From Alphaproteobacteria bacterium (GTDB lineage: Bacteria; Pseudomonadota; Alphaproteobacteria; Rhodobacterales; Rhodobacteraceae), in contig JAUIIJ010000007.1 of assembly GCA_030431825.1 (NCBI GenBank), positions 62,001-126,000 of the forward strand: DNA of 64,000 nt, written 5' to 3'. Made by a program: the position numbers and the translations under genes. The first letter of the stretch is position 1. Every line of letters starts with the position of its first letter. Shown here piece by piece: positions 15,279 through 24,366 of this stretch. Under the pieces are notes generated by a model that was not told the DNA's origin, searched no databases, and worked only from the letters and a program-made list of their open reading frames with translations.

Positions 15279-17933
15279 ATGACAGACCACGCTCAGGATA
15301 TCGATCCTGTCGAATCCCAGGAATGGCAGGAAGCGATCGAGGACGTCATCGAACGTGACGGCGCGAACCGGGCGCATTTCCTGCTGGACAAGGCCGTGCA
15401 GCAGGCGCGCGCCGCCGGGGCCAACCTGCCGTTTTCGGCAACCACACCCTATCAGAACACCATCCCGGTCGACGACCAGGAACCGTTTCCCGGTGACATG
15501 GAGATGGAGTGGCGGATAAGGACGATCAATCGCTGGAACGCCATGGCCACCGTCGTGCGCCGCAACAAGGAGAGCAGCGAATACGGTGGTCATATCGCAT
15601 CTTTCGCCAGTTCGGCGGCGATGTATGACATCGGCCTGAACCATTTCTGGCGCGCCAAGTCTGCGGTGCACGGTGGTGATCTGGTGTTCTTTCAGGGGCA
15701 TGTGATCCCGGGCATCTATGCGCGCAGCTTCATGGAAGGCCGGATCAGCGAAGAGGAACTGGAGAATTTTCGCAGCGAGGTGAACGGCAAGGGGCTGTCA
15801 TCCTATCCGCACCCGTGGCTGATGCCCGATTACTGGCAGTTCCCGACCGTCTCCATGGGGCTTGGCCCACTGATGGCGATCTACCAGGCGCGGTTCATGA
15901 AATACATGCACAACCGGGGCCTGATCGACATGGCCGATCGCAAGGTATGGTGCTTTCTGGGCGATGGCGAGATGGACGAACCCGAAAGCCGGGGCGCCAT
16001 CGACCTGGCCGCGCGCGAGGGGCTCGACAACCTGATATTCGTGATCAACTGCAATCTGCAACGCCTGGACGGACCGGTGCGCGGCAACCACAAGATCGTG
16101 CAGGAACTCGAAGGCGATTTCCGCGGTGCGGGCTGGAATGTCATCAAGCTCTTGTGGGGCAAGGGCTGGGACGAGTTGCTCGAGAAGGATTCGAGCGGCC
16201 GGTTGCGCCAGTTGATGGATGAGACTGTCGATGGCGACTACCAGACGTTCAAATCCAAGAACGGCGCGTATATCCGCGAACATTTCTTTGGCAAATATCC
16301 CGAAACCGCCGCGCTGGTCGAAGACTGGACCGACGATCAGATCTGGGCGCTGCGCCGGGGCGGGCATGATCCCGAGAAAGTGTACACCGCCTTCAAGCGC
16401 GCGACTGAGACCAAGGGACAGCCGACCTGCCTGCTGGTCAAGACCGTCAAGGGACACGGCATGGGCAGTGCGGGCGAGGGTCAGAACACCACGCACCAGC
16501 AGAAGAAGCTGAACGAGGACCAGTTGCGGGCCTTCCGTGACCGCTTCCAGATCCCGGTGAGCGACGAGGACGTGGGCAAGGCCCCCTTCGTGACACTGAA
16601 CAACGCGCAGAAGGCGTATCTCGCGGACCGTCGCAAGGCGCTTGGCGGCGCGTTTCCGCAGCGGCAAGCCGCCAGCGACAAGCTGGACATTCCCGGCCTC
16701 GACAAGTTCTCGACCCAGCTCAAGGGGACCGGGGATCGCGAAATCTCGACCACCATGGCCTTTGTGCGCATCCTGACCACGCTGTTGCGCGACAAGAAGA
16801 TCGGCAAGAACGTGGTGCCGATCGTTCCGGACGAAAGCCGCACCTTCGGCATGGAGGGGCTGTTCCGCAGTGTCGGCATCTATAACCCGCTGGGGCAGAA
16901 ATACACCCCGCAGGATGCCGACCAGATGTCGTATTACAAGGAAAGCACCGACGGGCAGGTGCTGCAGGAGGGCATCAACGAAGCCGGTGCCATGGCCGAC
17001 TGGATCGCGGCGGCGACCGCCTATTCCAACCATGGCGTTCCGATGATCCCGTTCTTCATCTACTACTCGATGTTCGGGTTCCAGCGGATCGGCGATCTGG
17101 CCTGGGCCGCCGGAGACAGCCGGGCACGAGGCTTCATGCTGGGTGGCACGGCGGGCCGCACGACGCTGAACGGGGAGGGGCTGCAGCACGAGGACGGGCA
17201 TTCCCATATCCTCGCCGGCACGATCCCCAACTGCATCAGCTATGACCCGACCTTTCAGTACGAGGTGGCGGTGATCGTGCAGCACGGGTTGCAGCGCATG
17301 TATGTCGATCAGGAGGATGTGTATTTCTACCTGACCCTGATGAACGAGAATTACAGCCATCCGGACATGCCGATGGGCGTCGAGGACGACATCATCAAGG
17401 GGCTGTACCGGTTCCGTGAAACGCCGAAACCCGGTGACAGGCATGTGAACCTGATGGGGTCGGGCACGATCCTTGTTCAGGCGCTCAAGGCGGCGGAGAT
17501 GCTGGAAGAGGATTTCGGCGTGACCAGCGATATCTGGTCGGCAACGTCCTTCAACGAGTTGGCGCGCGAGGGGCAGGACTGCCTGCGCCACAACCGCCTG
17601 AATCCACTCGCCGAGGAGAAGGTTCCCTTCGCGACCCGCCAGCTTTCCAGGGCCAAGGGGCCGGTGATTGCGGCGACCGACTACATGAAGAACTATGCCG
17701 AGCAGATCCGGGCCCTGGTCCCGGCAGATTACACGGTGCTGGGCACGGATGGCTATGGCCGGTCCGACAGCCGGGTCAACCTGCGGCGGTTCTTCGAGGT
17801 GGACGCCAACCATATCGCAGCGGCGGCGATGGAGCGGCTCTATCGCGCCGGTCACGTCAGCCGCGAGGACATGGAATCCGCCCTGAGCAAATATGACATC
17901 GACGGCGCCAAGCCGAACCCCCGCCTGGTTTGA
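15279..17933 (+). CDS. aceE: Pyruvate dehydrogenase E1 component, homodimeric type
   Basis: An 884-residue thiamine-diphosphate enzyme that decarboxylates pyruvate and acetylates the E2 lipoyl groups. It has the usual length (about 885) and the family landmarks: N-terminal NRWNAMATVVRRNK, FFQGHVIPGIYARSF near 145-160, the thiamine-diphosphate segment FLGDGEMDEPES, NLQRLDGPVRGN, TVKGHGMG, and FYYSMFGFQRIGDLAWAAGD in the C-terminal half. It heads an aceE-aceF-lpdA operon. Many alphaproteobacteria instead use heterotetrameric E1 (PdhA/PdhB), so this is the beta/gamma-proteobacterial form. Confidence 0.97.
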   Translation: MTDHAQDIDPVESQEWQEAIEDVIERDGANRAHFLLDKAVQQARAAGANLPFSATTPYQNTIPVDDQEPFPGDMEMEWRIRTINRWNAMATVVRRNKESSEYGGHIASFASSAAMYDIGLNHFWRAKSAVHGGDLVFFQGHVIPGIYARSFMEGRISEEELENFRSEVNGKGLSSYPHPWLMPDYWQFPTVSMGLGPLMAIYQARFMKYMHNRGLIDMADRKVWCFLGDGEMDEPESRGAIDLAAREGLDNLIFVINCNLQRLDGPVRGNHKIVQELEGDFRGAGWNVIKLLWGKGWDELLEKDSSGRLRQLMDETVDGDYQTFKSKNGAYIREHFFGKYPETAALVEDWTDDQIWALRRGGHDPEKVYTAFKRATETKGQPTCLLVKTVKGHGMGSAGEGQNTTHQQKKLNEDQLRAFRDRFQIPVSDEDVGKAPFVTLNNAQKAYLADRRKALGGAFPQRQAASDKLDIPGLDKFSTQLKGTGDREISTTMAFVRILTTLLRDKKIGKNVVPIVPDESRTFGMEGLFRSVGIYNPLGQKYTPQDADQMSYYKESTDGQVLQEGINEAGAMADWIAAATAYSNHGVPMIPFFIYYSMFGFQRIGDLAWAAGDSRARGFMLGGTAGRTTLNGEGLQHEDGHSHILAGTIPNCISYDPTFQYEVAVIVQHGLQRMYVDQEDVYFYLTLMNENYSHPDMPMGVEDDIIKGLYRFRETPKPGDRHVNLMGSGTILVQALKAAEMLEEDFGVTSDIWSATSFNELAREGQDCLRHNRLNPLAEEKVPFATRQLSRAKGPVIAATDYMKNYAEQIRALVPADYTVLGTDGYGRSDSRVNLRRFFEVDANHIAAAAMERLYRAGHVSREDMESALSKYDIDGAKPNPRLV

Positions 17934-17957
17934 GTGCGGGCACGAGGAGACAGAATT

Positions 17958-19238
17958 ATGGCAACTGAAGTAACCGTGCCGGATATCGGCGATTTCAACG
18001 ACGTTCCGGTGGTGAGCGTTCTCGTGAGCGTGGGCGATGTGGTCGCGCAGGAAGACCCGCTGATCGAATTGGAAAGCGACAAGGCGACGATGGAAGTGCC
18101 AAGCCCCGCTGCGGGCAAGGTGACCGAGATCAAGGTCAGTGAAGGCGACAAGGTGTCCAAGGGCAGCGTGATCATGATGGTCGAGGCCGAAGAGCAGGAA
18201 GAAGAGGCAGGGGGGGCGTCCGAACCGGCCGTCGAGGCCGCTTCGGACGCTGCCGCCCCGGCAGCCGCTGCGCCCGCGGCACCGGCCGCGCCGCCGGCGG
18301 CCGCGCCTGCCGTGACGGATGCGGGATTTGGCAAGGTACATGCCAGCCCGTCGGTGCGCGCCTTTGCCCGTCAGCTTGATGTCGATCTCAGCAAGGTCAA
18401 CGGCACCGGGCGCAAGGGACGTATCCTGCGCGAGGATGTGACCAAGTTCCTGAAATCCTCGGCTGCGCCCGCAGCCGCTGCGGGTGGGGCGCAGGGTGGG
18501 ATGGGCATCCCGCCGATCCCCGCTGTGGACTTCAGCAAGTTCGGCCCTGTCGAAGATGTGGAGATGCCGCGCATCAAGAAACTTTCCGGCCCGGCATTGC
18601 ACCGCTCATGGCTCAACATTCCGCATGTCACGCATAACGAAGAGGCCGACATCACCGATCTTGACGGGTATCGGCGCGAATTGGATGCGCAGGCCAAGGA
18701 AGACGGCTATCGCGTGACGCTGTTGAGCTTTGTCATCAAGGGGTCGGTCTCGGCGCTCAAGAAACACTGGGAGGTGAATTCGTCGATCCACCCGGACGGA
18801 GACAAGCTGATCAGGAAGGATTTCTACAACATCGGATTCGCCGCCGATACGCCGAACGGGCTGGTTGTGCCGGTGATCCGGGATGCGGACCGCAAGGGCA
18901 TCATCGAGATTTCCAAGGAATTGGGGGAGTTGTCGTCAAAGGCGCGCGAGGGCAAGCTCAAGGGGGACGACATGTCGGGTGCGACCTTCACGATCTCGTC
19001 GCTTGGCGGAATCGGCGGCACGTCGTTCACGCCGATCGTCAACGCGCCGGAGGTGGCGATCCTGGGCCTGACCCGCTCCAAGATGGCACCGGTCTGGAAT
19101 GGCGAGGATTTCGTGCCGCGCAACATGCAGCCCCTGAGCCTGTCTTATGACCATCGGGCCATCGACGGCGCGCTGGCGGCGCGCTTCTGTGCCACGCTGA
19201 AACACTTGCTCGGCGATGTGCGCCGGTTGATGCTTTAG
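17958..19238 (+). CDS. aceF: Dihydrolipoyl acetyltransferase (pyruvate dehydrogenase E2)
   Basis: A 426-residue E2 core protein. It has a single lipoyl domain at about 1-77 with the modified Lys in ELESDKATMEVPSP, a charged then Ala/Pro-rich linker (about 80-120), a peripheral-subunit-binding domain (SPSVRAFARQL...GRKGRILREDV) and a catalytic domain ending with SYDHRAIDGALAARF (HxxxDG active site). The ATG at 17958 follows ACGAGGAGACAG and matches the family N-terminus; the in-frame GTG at 17934 is unlikely. It sits between aceE and lpdA, 24 bases after the former. Confidence 0.96.
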   Translation: MATEVTVPDIGDFNDVPVVSVLVSVGDVVAQEDPLIELESDKATMEVPSPAAGKVTEIKVSEGDKVSKGSVIMMVEAEEQEEEAGGASEPAVEAASDAAAPAAAAPAAPAAPPAAAPAVTDAGFGKVHASPSVRAFARQLDVDLSKVNGTGRKGRILREDVTKFLKSSAAPAAAAGGAQGGMGIPPIPAVDFSKFGPVEDVEMPRIKKLSGPALHRSWLNIPHVTHNEEADITDLDGYRRELDAQAKEDGYRVTLLSFVIKGSVSALKKHWEVNSSIHPDGDKLIRKDFYNIGFAADTPNGLVVPVIRDADRKGIIEISKELGELSSKAREGKLKGDDMSGATFTISSLGGIGGTSFTPIVNAPEVAILGLTRSKMAPVWNGEDFVPRNMQPLSLSYDHRAIDGALAARFCATLKHLLGDVRRLML

Positions 19239-19251
19239 GGAGGGCGCAGGG

Positions 19252-20997
19252 ATGGATGTCAAAGTACCCGATATCGGTGATTTCTCCGAAGTGCCCGTCG
19301 TCAGCATTCTGGTTGCGGTGGGAGATGAGGTGTCTGCCGAGGACCCGTTGATCGAGCTGGAAAGCGACAAGGCCACGATGGAGGTCCCGAGCCCGGCGGC
19401 GGGCAAGGTGGCCGAGATCAAGGTGGCAGAGGGTGACAAGGTTTCGGAAGGCAGCGTGATCCTCGTGCTGGAAGGAGCGGACTCGGACGGCGCGACCAGG
19501 CAGGGCAGCGAACCGGCAGCAGCCAAATCTGCGCCTGCCGCCGCTGCTGCGACCGGAACCGCCAGCGGACAGGGGGATCATCACGCAGAAGTGGTTGTGC
19601 TCGGCTCCGGGCCAGGCGGCTATACGGCGGCCTATCGTGCGGCCGATCTTGGCAAATCGGTCATCCTGATCGAGCGCGAAAACCGCCTGGGGGGGGTCTG
19701 CCTGAACGTGGGCTGCATCCCGTCCAAGGCGCTGCTGCATGCGGCAAAGGTCATCACCGAGGCCGAGGAGATGGGCGAACACGGCATCAGTTTCGCCAAG
19801 CCCAAGGTCGACCTGGATGCGCTGCGCGGCTGGAAGGACGGTGTGGTCAGCCAGCTGACCGGCGGGCTGGACGGGCTGGCGCGCGCGCGCAAGGTCAAGG
19901 TCGTGCGCGGCACGGGAACCTTTTCGGGGCCGAACATGATCGCGGTTTCGGGCGGAGAAGACGGCGACACGACAGTCAGTTTCGAACAGTGCATCATCGC
20001 CGCCGGTTCCGAACCGGTCGAACTGCCCTTTGTTCCGCATGACGACCCGCGCGTGATGGACAGCACCGGCGCATTGGAGCTTGCCGAAGTCCCGAAACGC
20101 CTGCTGGTGCTGGGCGGTGGCATCATCGGCCTGGAAATGGCCTGCGTCTATGACGCGCTGGGCTCCAGGGTCACGGTTGTGGAGTTCATGGATCAGCTGA
20201 TGCCGGGTGCGGACAAGGACATGGTTCGCCCGCTGCACAAACGCATCGAAGGCCGCTATGAGAAGATCATGCTCAAGACCAAGGTAACCGCGATGGAGGC
20301 GCTGAAAAAGGGCCTGAAAGTCACCTTTGAAGATGACAAGGGCGAGGTCACGACAGACACGTTCGACCGGGTTCTGGTTTCGGTCGGACGGCGGCCCAAC
20401 GGCAAGCTGATCAATGCCGAAGCGGCGGGCGTCGCGGTGGATGAGCGTGGTTTCATCGCGGTCGACAACCAGCAGCGCACCGGCGTGTCGCATATCTTTG
20501 CCATCGGTGATGTGGTCGGTCAGCCGATGCTGGCCCACAAGGCCGTGCACGAGGGCAAGGTCGCGGCAGAGGTTGCCGCGGGCCACAAGCGGGCCTTTGA
20601 CGCGATGGTGATCCCTTCGGTGGCCTATACCGATCCGGAAGTCGCCTGGGTCGGGCTGACCGAAACGCAGGCCAAGGAAAAGGGGATCAAGGTCGGGAAA
20701 GGTGTGTTTCCCTGGGCCGCATCGGGTCGATCATTGTCGAACGGCCGCAGTGAAGGCATGACCAAGATCCTGTTCGACCCCGAGGATGACCGCGTTGTCG
20801 GCGCGGCGATCGTCGGGACCAACGCCGGCGATCTCATCGCCGAGGCGGTGCTTGCCATCGAGATGGGTGCGGATGCCGTCGATCTTGGGCACACGATCCA
20901 CCCGCATCCGACGCTCAGCGAGACGCTGAACTTTGCGGCCGAGATGTTTGAGGGCACGATTACCGATCTGATGCCGCCGAAAAAGCGCAAGAAGTAA
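19252..20997 (+). CDS. lpdA: Dihydrolipoyl dehydrogenase (E3) with its own N-terminal lipoyl domain
   Basis: A 581-residue flavoprotein that reoxidises dihydrolipoamide using NAD+. Residues 1-77 are a lipoyl domain nearly the same as that of the neighbouring E2 (ELESDKATMEVPSPAAGKV is identical). After an Ala-rich linker come the FAD loop GSGPGGYTAAYRAA, the redox disulfide in GGVCLNVGCIPSKAL, the NAD loop GGGIIGLEMA, and the catalytic HPHPTLSE near the end. Standard E3 is about 475 residues, so the extra 100 are the lipoyl extension. This layout is known from Ralstonia-type complexes. Confidence 0.96.
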   Translation: MDVKVPDIGDFSEVPVVSILVAVGDEVSAEDPLIELESDKATMEVPSPAAGKVAEIKVAEGDKVSEGSVILVLEGADSDGATRQGSEPAAAKSAPAAAAATGTASGQGDHHAEVVVLGSGPGGYTAAYRAADLGKSVILIERENRLGGVCLNVGCIPSKALLHAAKVITEAEEMGEHGISFAKPKVDLDALRGWKDGVVSQLTGGLDGLARARKVKVVRGTGTFSGPNMIAVSGGEDGDTTVSFEQCIIAAGSEPVELPFVPHDDPRVMDSTGALELAEVPKRLLVLGGGIIGLEMACVYDALGSRVTVVEFMDQLMPGADKDMVRPLHKRIEGRYEKIMLKTKVTAMEALKKGLKVTFEDDKGEVTTDTFDRVLVSVGRRPNGKLINAEAAGVAVDERGFIAVDNQQRTGVSHIFAIGDVVGQPMLAHKAVHEGKVAAEVAAGHKRAFDAMVIPSVAYTDPEVAWVGLTETQAKEKGIKVGKGVFPWAASGRSLSNGRSEGMTKILFDPEDDRVVGAAIVGTNAGDLIAEAVLAIEMGADAVDLGHTIHPHPTLSETLNFAAEMFEGTITDLMPPKKRKK

Positions 20998-21018
20998 GCG
21001 GGCGTACCGCAAGGTTAT

Positions 21019-21117
21019 AGCATTTCGCGATAAACCTGAATCACCTAACGCTGCCTGAAGTCAAAGATTTCAACGCGTTAGGTGGCACCAGATGTCTCAA
21101 GCTAATCGCGAAACGCT
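21019..21117. repeat. Nested inverted-repeat element, about 99 bp, between convergent genes
   Basis: The outer arms AGCATTTCGCGAT (21019-21031) and ATCGCGAAACGCT (21105-21117) pair with one mismatch. The inner arms CACCTAACGC (21042-21051) and GCGTTAGGTG (21075-21084) pair perfectly. TGAAGTC and GATTTCA form a third, apical stem with one mismatch. The outer right arm shares 12 identical bases with the repeat at 83-117. It lies in the 222-base gap between lpdA and the convergent EthD gene. Probable dispersed non-coding repeat (REP/MITE-like) that also folds the 3' ends of both messages. Confidence 0.7.
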
Positions 21118-21219
21118 TTAAACAATCGATCGGGGGCGCGTCAGGCAAGGTGGCGCGCCCCCGTCGCGTTTCGGAATCATCGTCGCCGGGGGCACGGCAT
21201 TGTTCAGGGCCGTGCCGGT

Positions 21220-21528
21220 TCAGCCGACCACGTCGCCGATGAGGATCTGTGGCTTTACATCGGTGAAATTGGGAATATCGGCCATGACCGGGGCGGACAC
21301 CTTCATGGCCGCGTTCATCGCATCCTGATCCGTGAACACGATGGTCGCAATCGCGTAGATCGAGGGCGGCGTGTCGGGGCCGCCGGCATTGCCGCGGGTG
21401 ACAAGGGTACGCTCGATATGCGGCCCCATGTGTTCCGCGACCACCTTCATGTGGGTTGAGAGGTAATAATCATAGTCAAACCGTGTGCCATCCGAGATCG
21501 GATAGAGAACCTGCAAGGATTTGGACAT
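21220..21528 (-). CDS. EthD family protein
   Basis: A 102-residue dimeric ferredoxin-like-fold protein. It has LQVLYPISDGTRFDYDYYLS, then HMKVVAEHMGP and a C-terminal FTDVKPQILIGDV; the FDxxYY...H pattern is typical of EthD-domain proteins. Such proteins accompany ether- or aromatic-degradation genes, but many, like this one, stand alone with no known substrate. The ATG at 21528 follows AGGAGTTTCACG on the minus strand. It converges on lpdA, with the inverted-repeat element between. Confidence 0.8.
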   Translation of the reverse strand: MSKSLQVLYPISDGTRFDYDYYLSTHMKVVAEHMGPHIERTLVTRGNAGGPDTPPSIYAIATIVFTDQDAMNAAMKVSAPVMADIPNFTDVKPQILIGDVVG

Positions 21529-21806
21529 CGTGAAACTCCTGAAAATGATGTGCTTTATCGTGGGCCATTAAGCGGTGGCGGGGCCGGGCTGTCAAAACCT
21601 GATTGTGGTGGGTGCAACGGAAGGCACCTTTGACGGCTGGTTTCAATCCTCTTGAGTAAACCGGCGCTTTTGCGCTTAACTTGACCCAAGGTTATTTTTC
21701 AGAGTGGGTTTGATGCGGGAAAAGAAATTGCAGTGTTTCGATGTGTCGGGTTGCCCGTGGCTGACCTGTGCGTGGCCTTTTTACACAGGGCCGGGGCGCT
21801 GAGCGG

Positions 21807-22826
21807 ATGCCGACGCAGCTTTATCGTCACGGGGCCATATATGCCAAGTCGTTGGCGGAATACCTTCTGAGCCAGGGCTACAGCCAGAGCCAGGTGTTCT
21901 CGGGCACGGCGTTTGGCGCTGATCTGCTGGCGGAGGAGCGCCCGTTCGCGGAATTTCCGGATATTGCCGATTTTTTCGAACATGCGGCGCAGTTGACAGG
22001 CAATGATATTCTTGGATTTGATGCAGGCACGAAGTTCGACATGCGACGGACCGGCTTGCTCTGCTATGTCGGGTTGTCCTCTCCGACGGTGCGGGATTTC
22101 ATCAAGAACTTCGCGCGCTATCGCCGGGTGTTCTCGGATGTGGTGGAACTCGATGAGTCCCAGCTTGAGCAGTCAAGCGTACTGTCGTGGTATTTCCGCG
22201 TTCCGGCAAGGGTCGAACGGCGGCAACTGGTCGAATTCGGTGCCACGGGCATCCTGTCCGGGCTGGAACGCGCGGCTGGTCAGAAATTGCGGTTGCGGCG
22301 GGTCTGTTTTCGACATCTGCGCAAGACGCACATCGACGTCATCGAACGCTATCTGGGGTGCCGCGTGGCATTCGGGGCGGCCACCAATACCTACTTTTTC
22401 GAACCCGCTACACTCGACCTTCCGTTGGCAACGGCGGATCACGAGCTTTATTCCGTCCTGCGACAATACGCCGAAGAAGTTCTGGAGCGGGAACGCTGCA
22501 ACAGTTCCATGTTTATCGTGGATGTGGAGCGTGCCATCGCTGCGCGGCTGTCAGCGGGCGAGGCGCGGCAGGAACTGGTGGCGCGTGACCTCGGGCTCAG
22601 TTCGCGCACGCTCGCGCGGCGGTTGGCGCAGGAGGACACCACGTTTTTCCGCACGCTCAGCGATCTTCGCGAAAGCCTCGCCATCAGCTATCTCAGGAAC
22701 AGCGATCTCGGGCTGGGAGAAATCGCCTACTTGCTGGGCTATTCCAACATGAGCAGCTTTGCAGACGCCTTCAAACGCTGGGTCGGAATGAGTCCGGGCA
22801 GATACAGGGCAACGGCAGCAACCTGA
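21807..22826 (+). CDS. AraC family transcriptional regulator
   Basis: A 339-residue regulator. The N-terminal ligand-binding domain (about 1-215) is of the type that precedes AraC helices in OruR/ArgR-like proteins (RRTGLLCYVGLSSPTV, WYFRVPARVERRQLVE). The C-terminal double HTH (about 240-335) contains ARDLGLSSRTLARRLAQE and IAYLLGYSNMSSFADAFKRW. The ATG at 21807 follows CTGAGCGG and is preferred to the in-frame GTG at 21768. It is not obviously linked to either neighbour, so its target is unknown. The GAPDH gene downstream has a LacI-type rather than an AraC-type site. Confidence 0.85.
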   Translation: MPTQLYRHGAIYAKSLAEYLLSQGYSQSQVFSGTAFGADLLAEERPFAEFPDIADFFEHAAQLTGNDILGFDAGTKFDMRRTGLLCYVGLSSPTVRDFIKNFARYRRVFSDVVELDESQLEQSSVLSWYFRVPARVERRQLVEFGATGILSGLERAAGQKLRLRRVCFRHLRKTHIDVIERYLGCRVAFGAATNTYFFEPATLDLPLATADHELYSVLRQYAEEVLERERCNSSMFIVDVERAIAARLSAGEARQELVARDLGLSSRTLARRLAQEDTTFFRTLSDLRESLAISYLRNSDLGLGEIAYLLGYSNMSSFADAFKRWVGMSPGRYRATAAT

Positions 22827-22872
22827 GTTTCTGATCGCGCTCCGGCGGTTCTCTTCTCGGGGAACTGCCGCG

Positions 22873-22905
22873 CCGCCTGATCCACAATTGGATCTGGTCA
22901 GGCGG
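22873..22905 (+). terminator. Hairpin after the AraC regulator gene
   Basis: CCGCCTGA (22873-22880) pairs with TCAGGCGG (22898-22905). A nested GATCCA-CAAT-TGGATC stem overlaps its base. It lies about 47 bases after the stop at 22826. There is no T-run, so termination efficiency is uncertain. Confidence 0.4.
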
Positions 22906-22924
22906 GGCATCCGGTGATATGGCG

Positions 22925-22940
22925 ATGTTAGCGCTATCAT
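22925..22940. promoter_or_regulatory. LacI-type operator upstream of the GAPDH gene
   Basis: ATGTTAGC-GCTATCAT is a 16-base dyad with 7 of 8 positions symmetric around a central CG, the general form of LacI/GalR-family sites (TGTTAGCGCTAACA type). It lies 45 bases upstream of the ATG at 22985, where it could overlap the promoter (TATCATATATCTTAAC follows). This suggests sugar-responsive control of GAPDH by a LacI-family regulator not encoded here. Confidence 0.55.
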
Positions 22941-22984
22941 ATATCTTAACCATAGGCAAAGCTCCTATAGGAAGGAGAAGGAAA

Positions 22985-23989
22985 ATGTCTGCGAAACTCG
23001 CAATCAACGGTTTCGGCCGCATCGGACGCTGCGTCCTGCGCGCCTGGATCGAATCCGGCCGCACCGATATCGAAATCGTTGCCATCAACGATCTGGCCCC
23101 GATAGAAACCAACGCGCACCTGCTTCAGTTCGACTCGGTTCACGGAGCGCTCAACGCGGACGTTCGCGTCGAGGACGATGTCTTGGTGATCAACGGCCAC
23201 AGGATTCGCGTGACCCGGGAGCGCAGCCCGGCAGATTTGCCCTGGGGCGATGTGGATGTCGCGCTGGAATGCACCGGGGTATTCACCAAGCGGGACAAGG
23301 CGGCGGCCTATCTCGAAAACGGTTCGGACCGGGTTCTGATCTCGGCACCGGGTGACGGTGCGGACAAGACCATCGTGTACGGCGTCAACCATGACGGGCT
23401 GACGGCGCATGACCGGATCGTATCGAACGCGTCCTGCACGACCAACTGCCTGTCGCCGGTGGCCAAGGTGCTGGACGACGCCTTTGGTATTCGCACCGGG
23501 TACATGACCACGATCCATTCCTATACCGGAGACCAGCCGACGCTGGATACCGCGCACCGCGATCTTTACCGCGCACGCGCGGCGGCCCTGTCGATGATCC
23601 CGACCTCGACGGGTGCGGCGCGGGCGGTTGGGCTTGTCCTGCCGCAACTCAAGGGCAAACTTGACGGATCGGCCATCCGCGTGCCCACCCCGAATGTGTC
23701 GGTGGTCGACCTCAGTTTCATGCCGGAGCGCGAGACAACGGCGGAATCGGTTAACGATGCGGTGCGCGCTGCGGCGGAGGGTCCGTTGAAAGGTGTCATG
23801 GGGGTCAGCGATCTGCCCTTGGTATCGTCGGATTTCAATCACAACCCGCTGTCGTCGATTCTCGCAACCGCACAGACCCATGTCGGCGATGGTGGCATGG
23901 TGCGGGTGCTCAGCTGGTATGACAACGAATGGGGTTTCTCCAACCGCATGCTCGATACCGCCCGGGCGATGCAGTCCACGGCGGGCTGA
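22985..23989 (+). CDS. gap: Type I glyceraldehyde-3-phosphate dehydrogenase
   Basis: A 334-residue glycolytic/gluconeogenic enzyme that oxidises and phosphorylates glyceraldehyde 3-phosphate with NAD. It has NGFGRIGR (8-15), the active-site Cys C151 in SNASCTTNCLSP, the general-base His H178 (TTIHSYT), SMIPTSTGAARAV and the final WYDNEWGFSNRM. The ATG at 22985 follows AGGAAGGAGAAGG and matches the family N-terminus; in-frame upstream codons are non-family. A second, more divergent GAPDH is at 43553-44548. Confidence 0.96.
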   Translation: MSAKLAINGFGRIGRCVLRAWIESGRTDIEIVAINDLAPIETNAHLLQFDSVHGALNADVRVEDDVLVINGHRIRVTRERSPADLPWGDVDVALECTGVFTKRDKAAAYLENGSDRVLISAPGDGADKTIVYGVNHDGLTAHDRIVSNASCTTNCLSPVAKVLDDAFGIRTGYMTTIHSYTGDQPTLDTAHRDLYRARAAALSMIPTSTGAARAVGLVLPQLKGKLDGSAIRVPTPNVSVVDLSFMPERETTAESVNDAVRAAAEGPLKGVMGVSDLPLVSSDFNHNPLSSILATAQTHVGDGGMVRVLSWYDNEWGFSNRMLDTARAMQSTAG

Positions 23990-24366
23990 ACTGATCGTGT
24001 CCGCGATGCGCGGGATCCTGCGCATCGCCCCTGTCCTGGCTTCCCGAGACAATCCGCCAGAACCCCCATTTATTGTTTCTGGCCGCTTCGTGAAAACGAA
24101 CCAAATCTGCCCAATTTTAGACTTAAACAAAGTGTCTTTTATACAAACCGAGCGGATGTCGCCGAAGGTGATATCCACCCTCCCACGGCTAATGTTGTTG
24201 ACAGTGAGTGTGTGTTGGTTTGCGTGTGAGTTCGGCCTGGTGAAAGGAACCCGTTAGGGCCTCCTTTCACCGCTTGGGTCACGGAGTGTGTCGTGACCCC
24301 GGGGGGTAGCTCGGTACGGTTTTTTGGCAATTTTGCCAGTGTAGATTGCGAATGTTGGAGTAACGA
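23990..24366 (+). promoter_or_regulatory. 377-base gap with a structured leader for the sugar transferase gene
   Basis: No gene is seen in this gap. TTGACA at 24199-24204 is a possible -35 element. Downstream, two strong hairpins occupy the presumed 5' leader. GGTGAAAGGA (24239-24248) pairs with TCCTTTCACC (24262-24271). GGGTCACG (24276-24283) pairs with CGTGACCC (24292-24299). A T-run (GGTTTTTTGG) follows at about 24319-24327. The arrangement could be an attenuator or a 5' stabiliser for the transferase message. Confidence 0.5.

Noticed and set aside
15798..18602. A 934-codon minus-strand frame opposite aceE and aceF
   Set aside because: Antisense shadow of well-recognised enzymes, with His/Arg/Gly-rich composition and no motifs.
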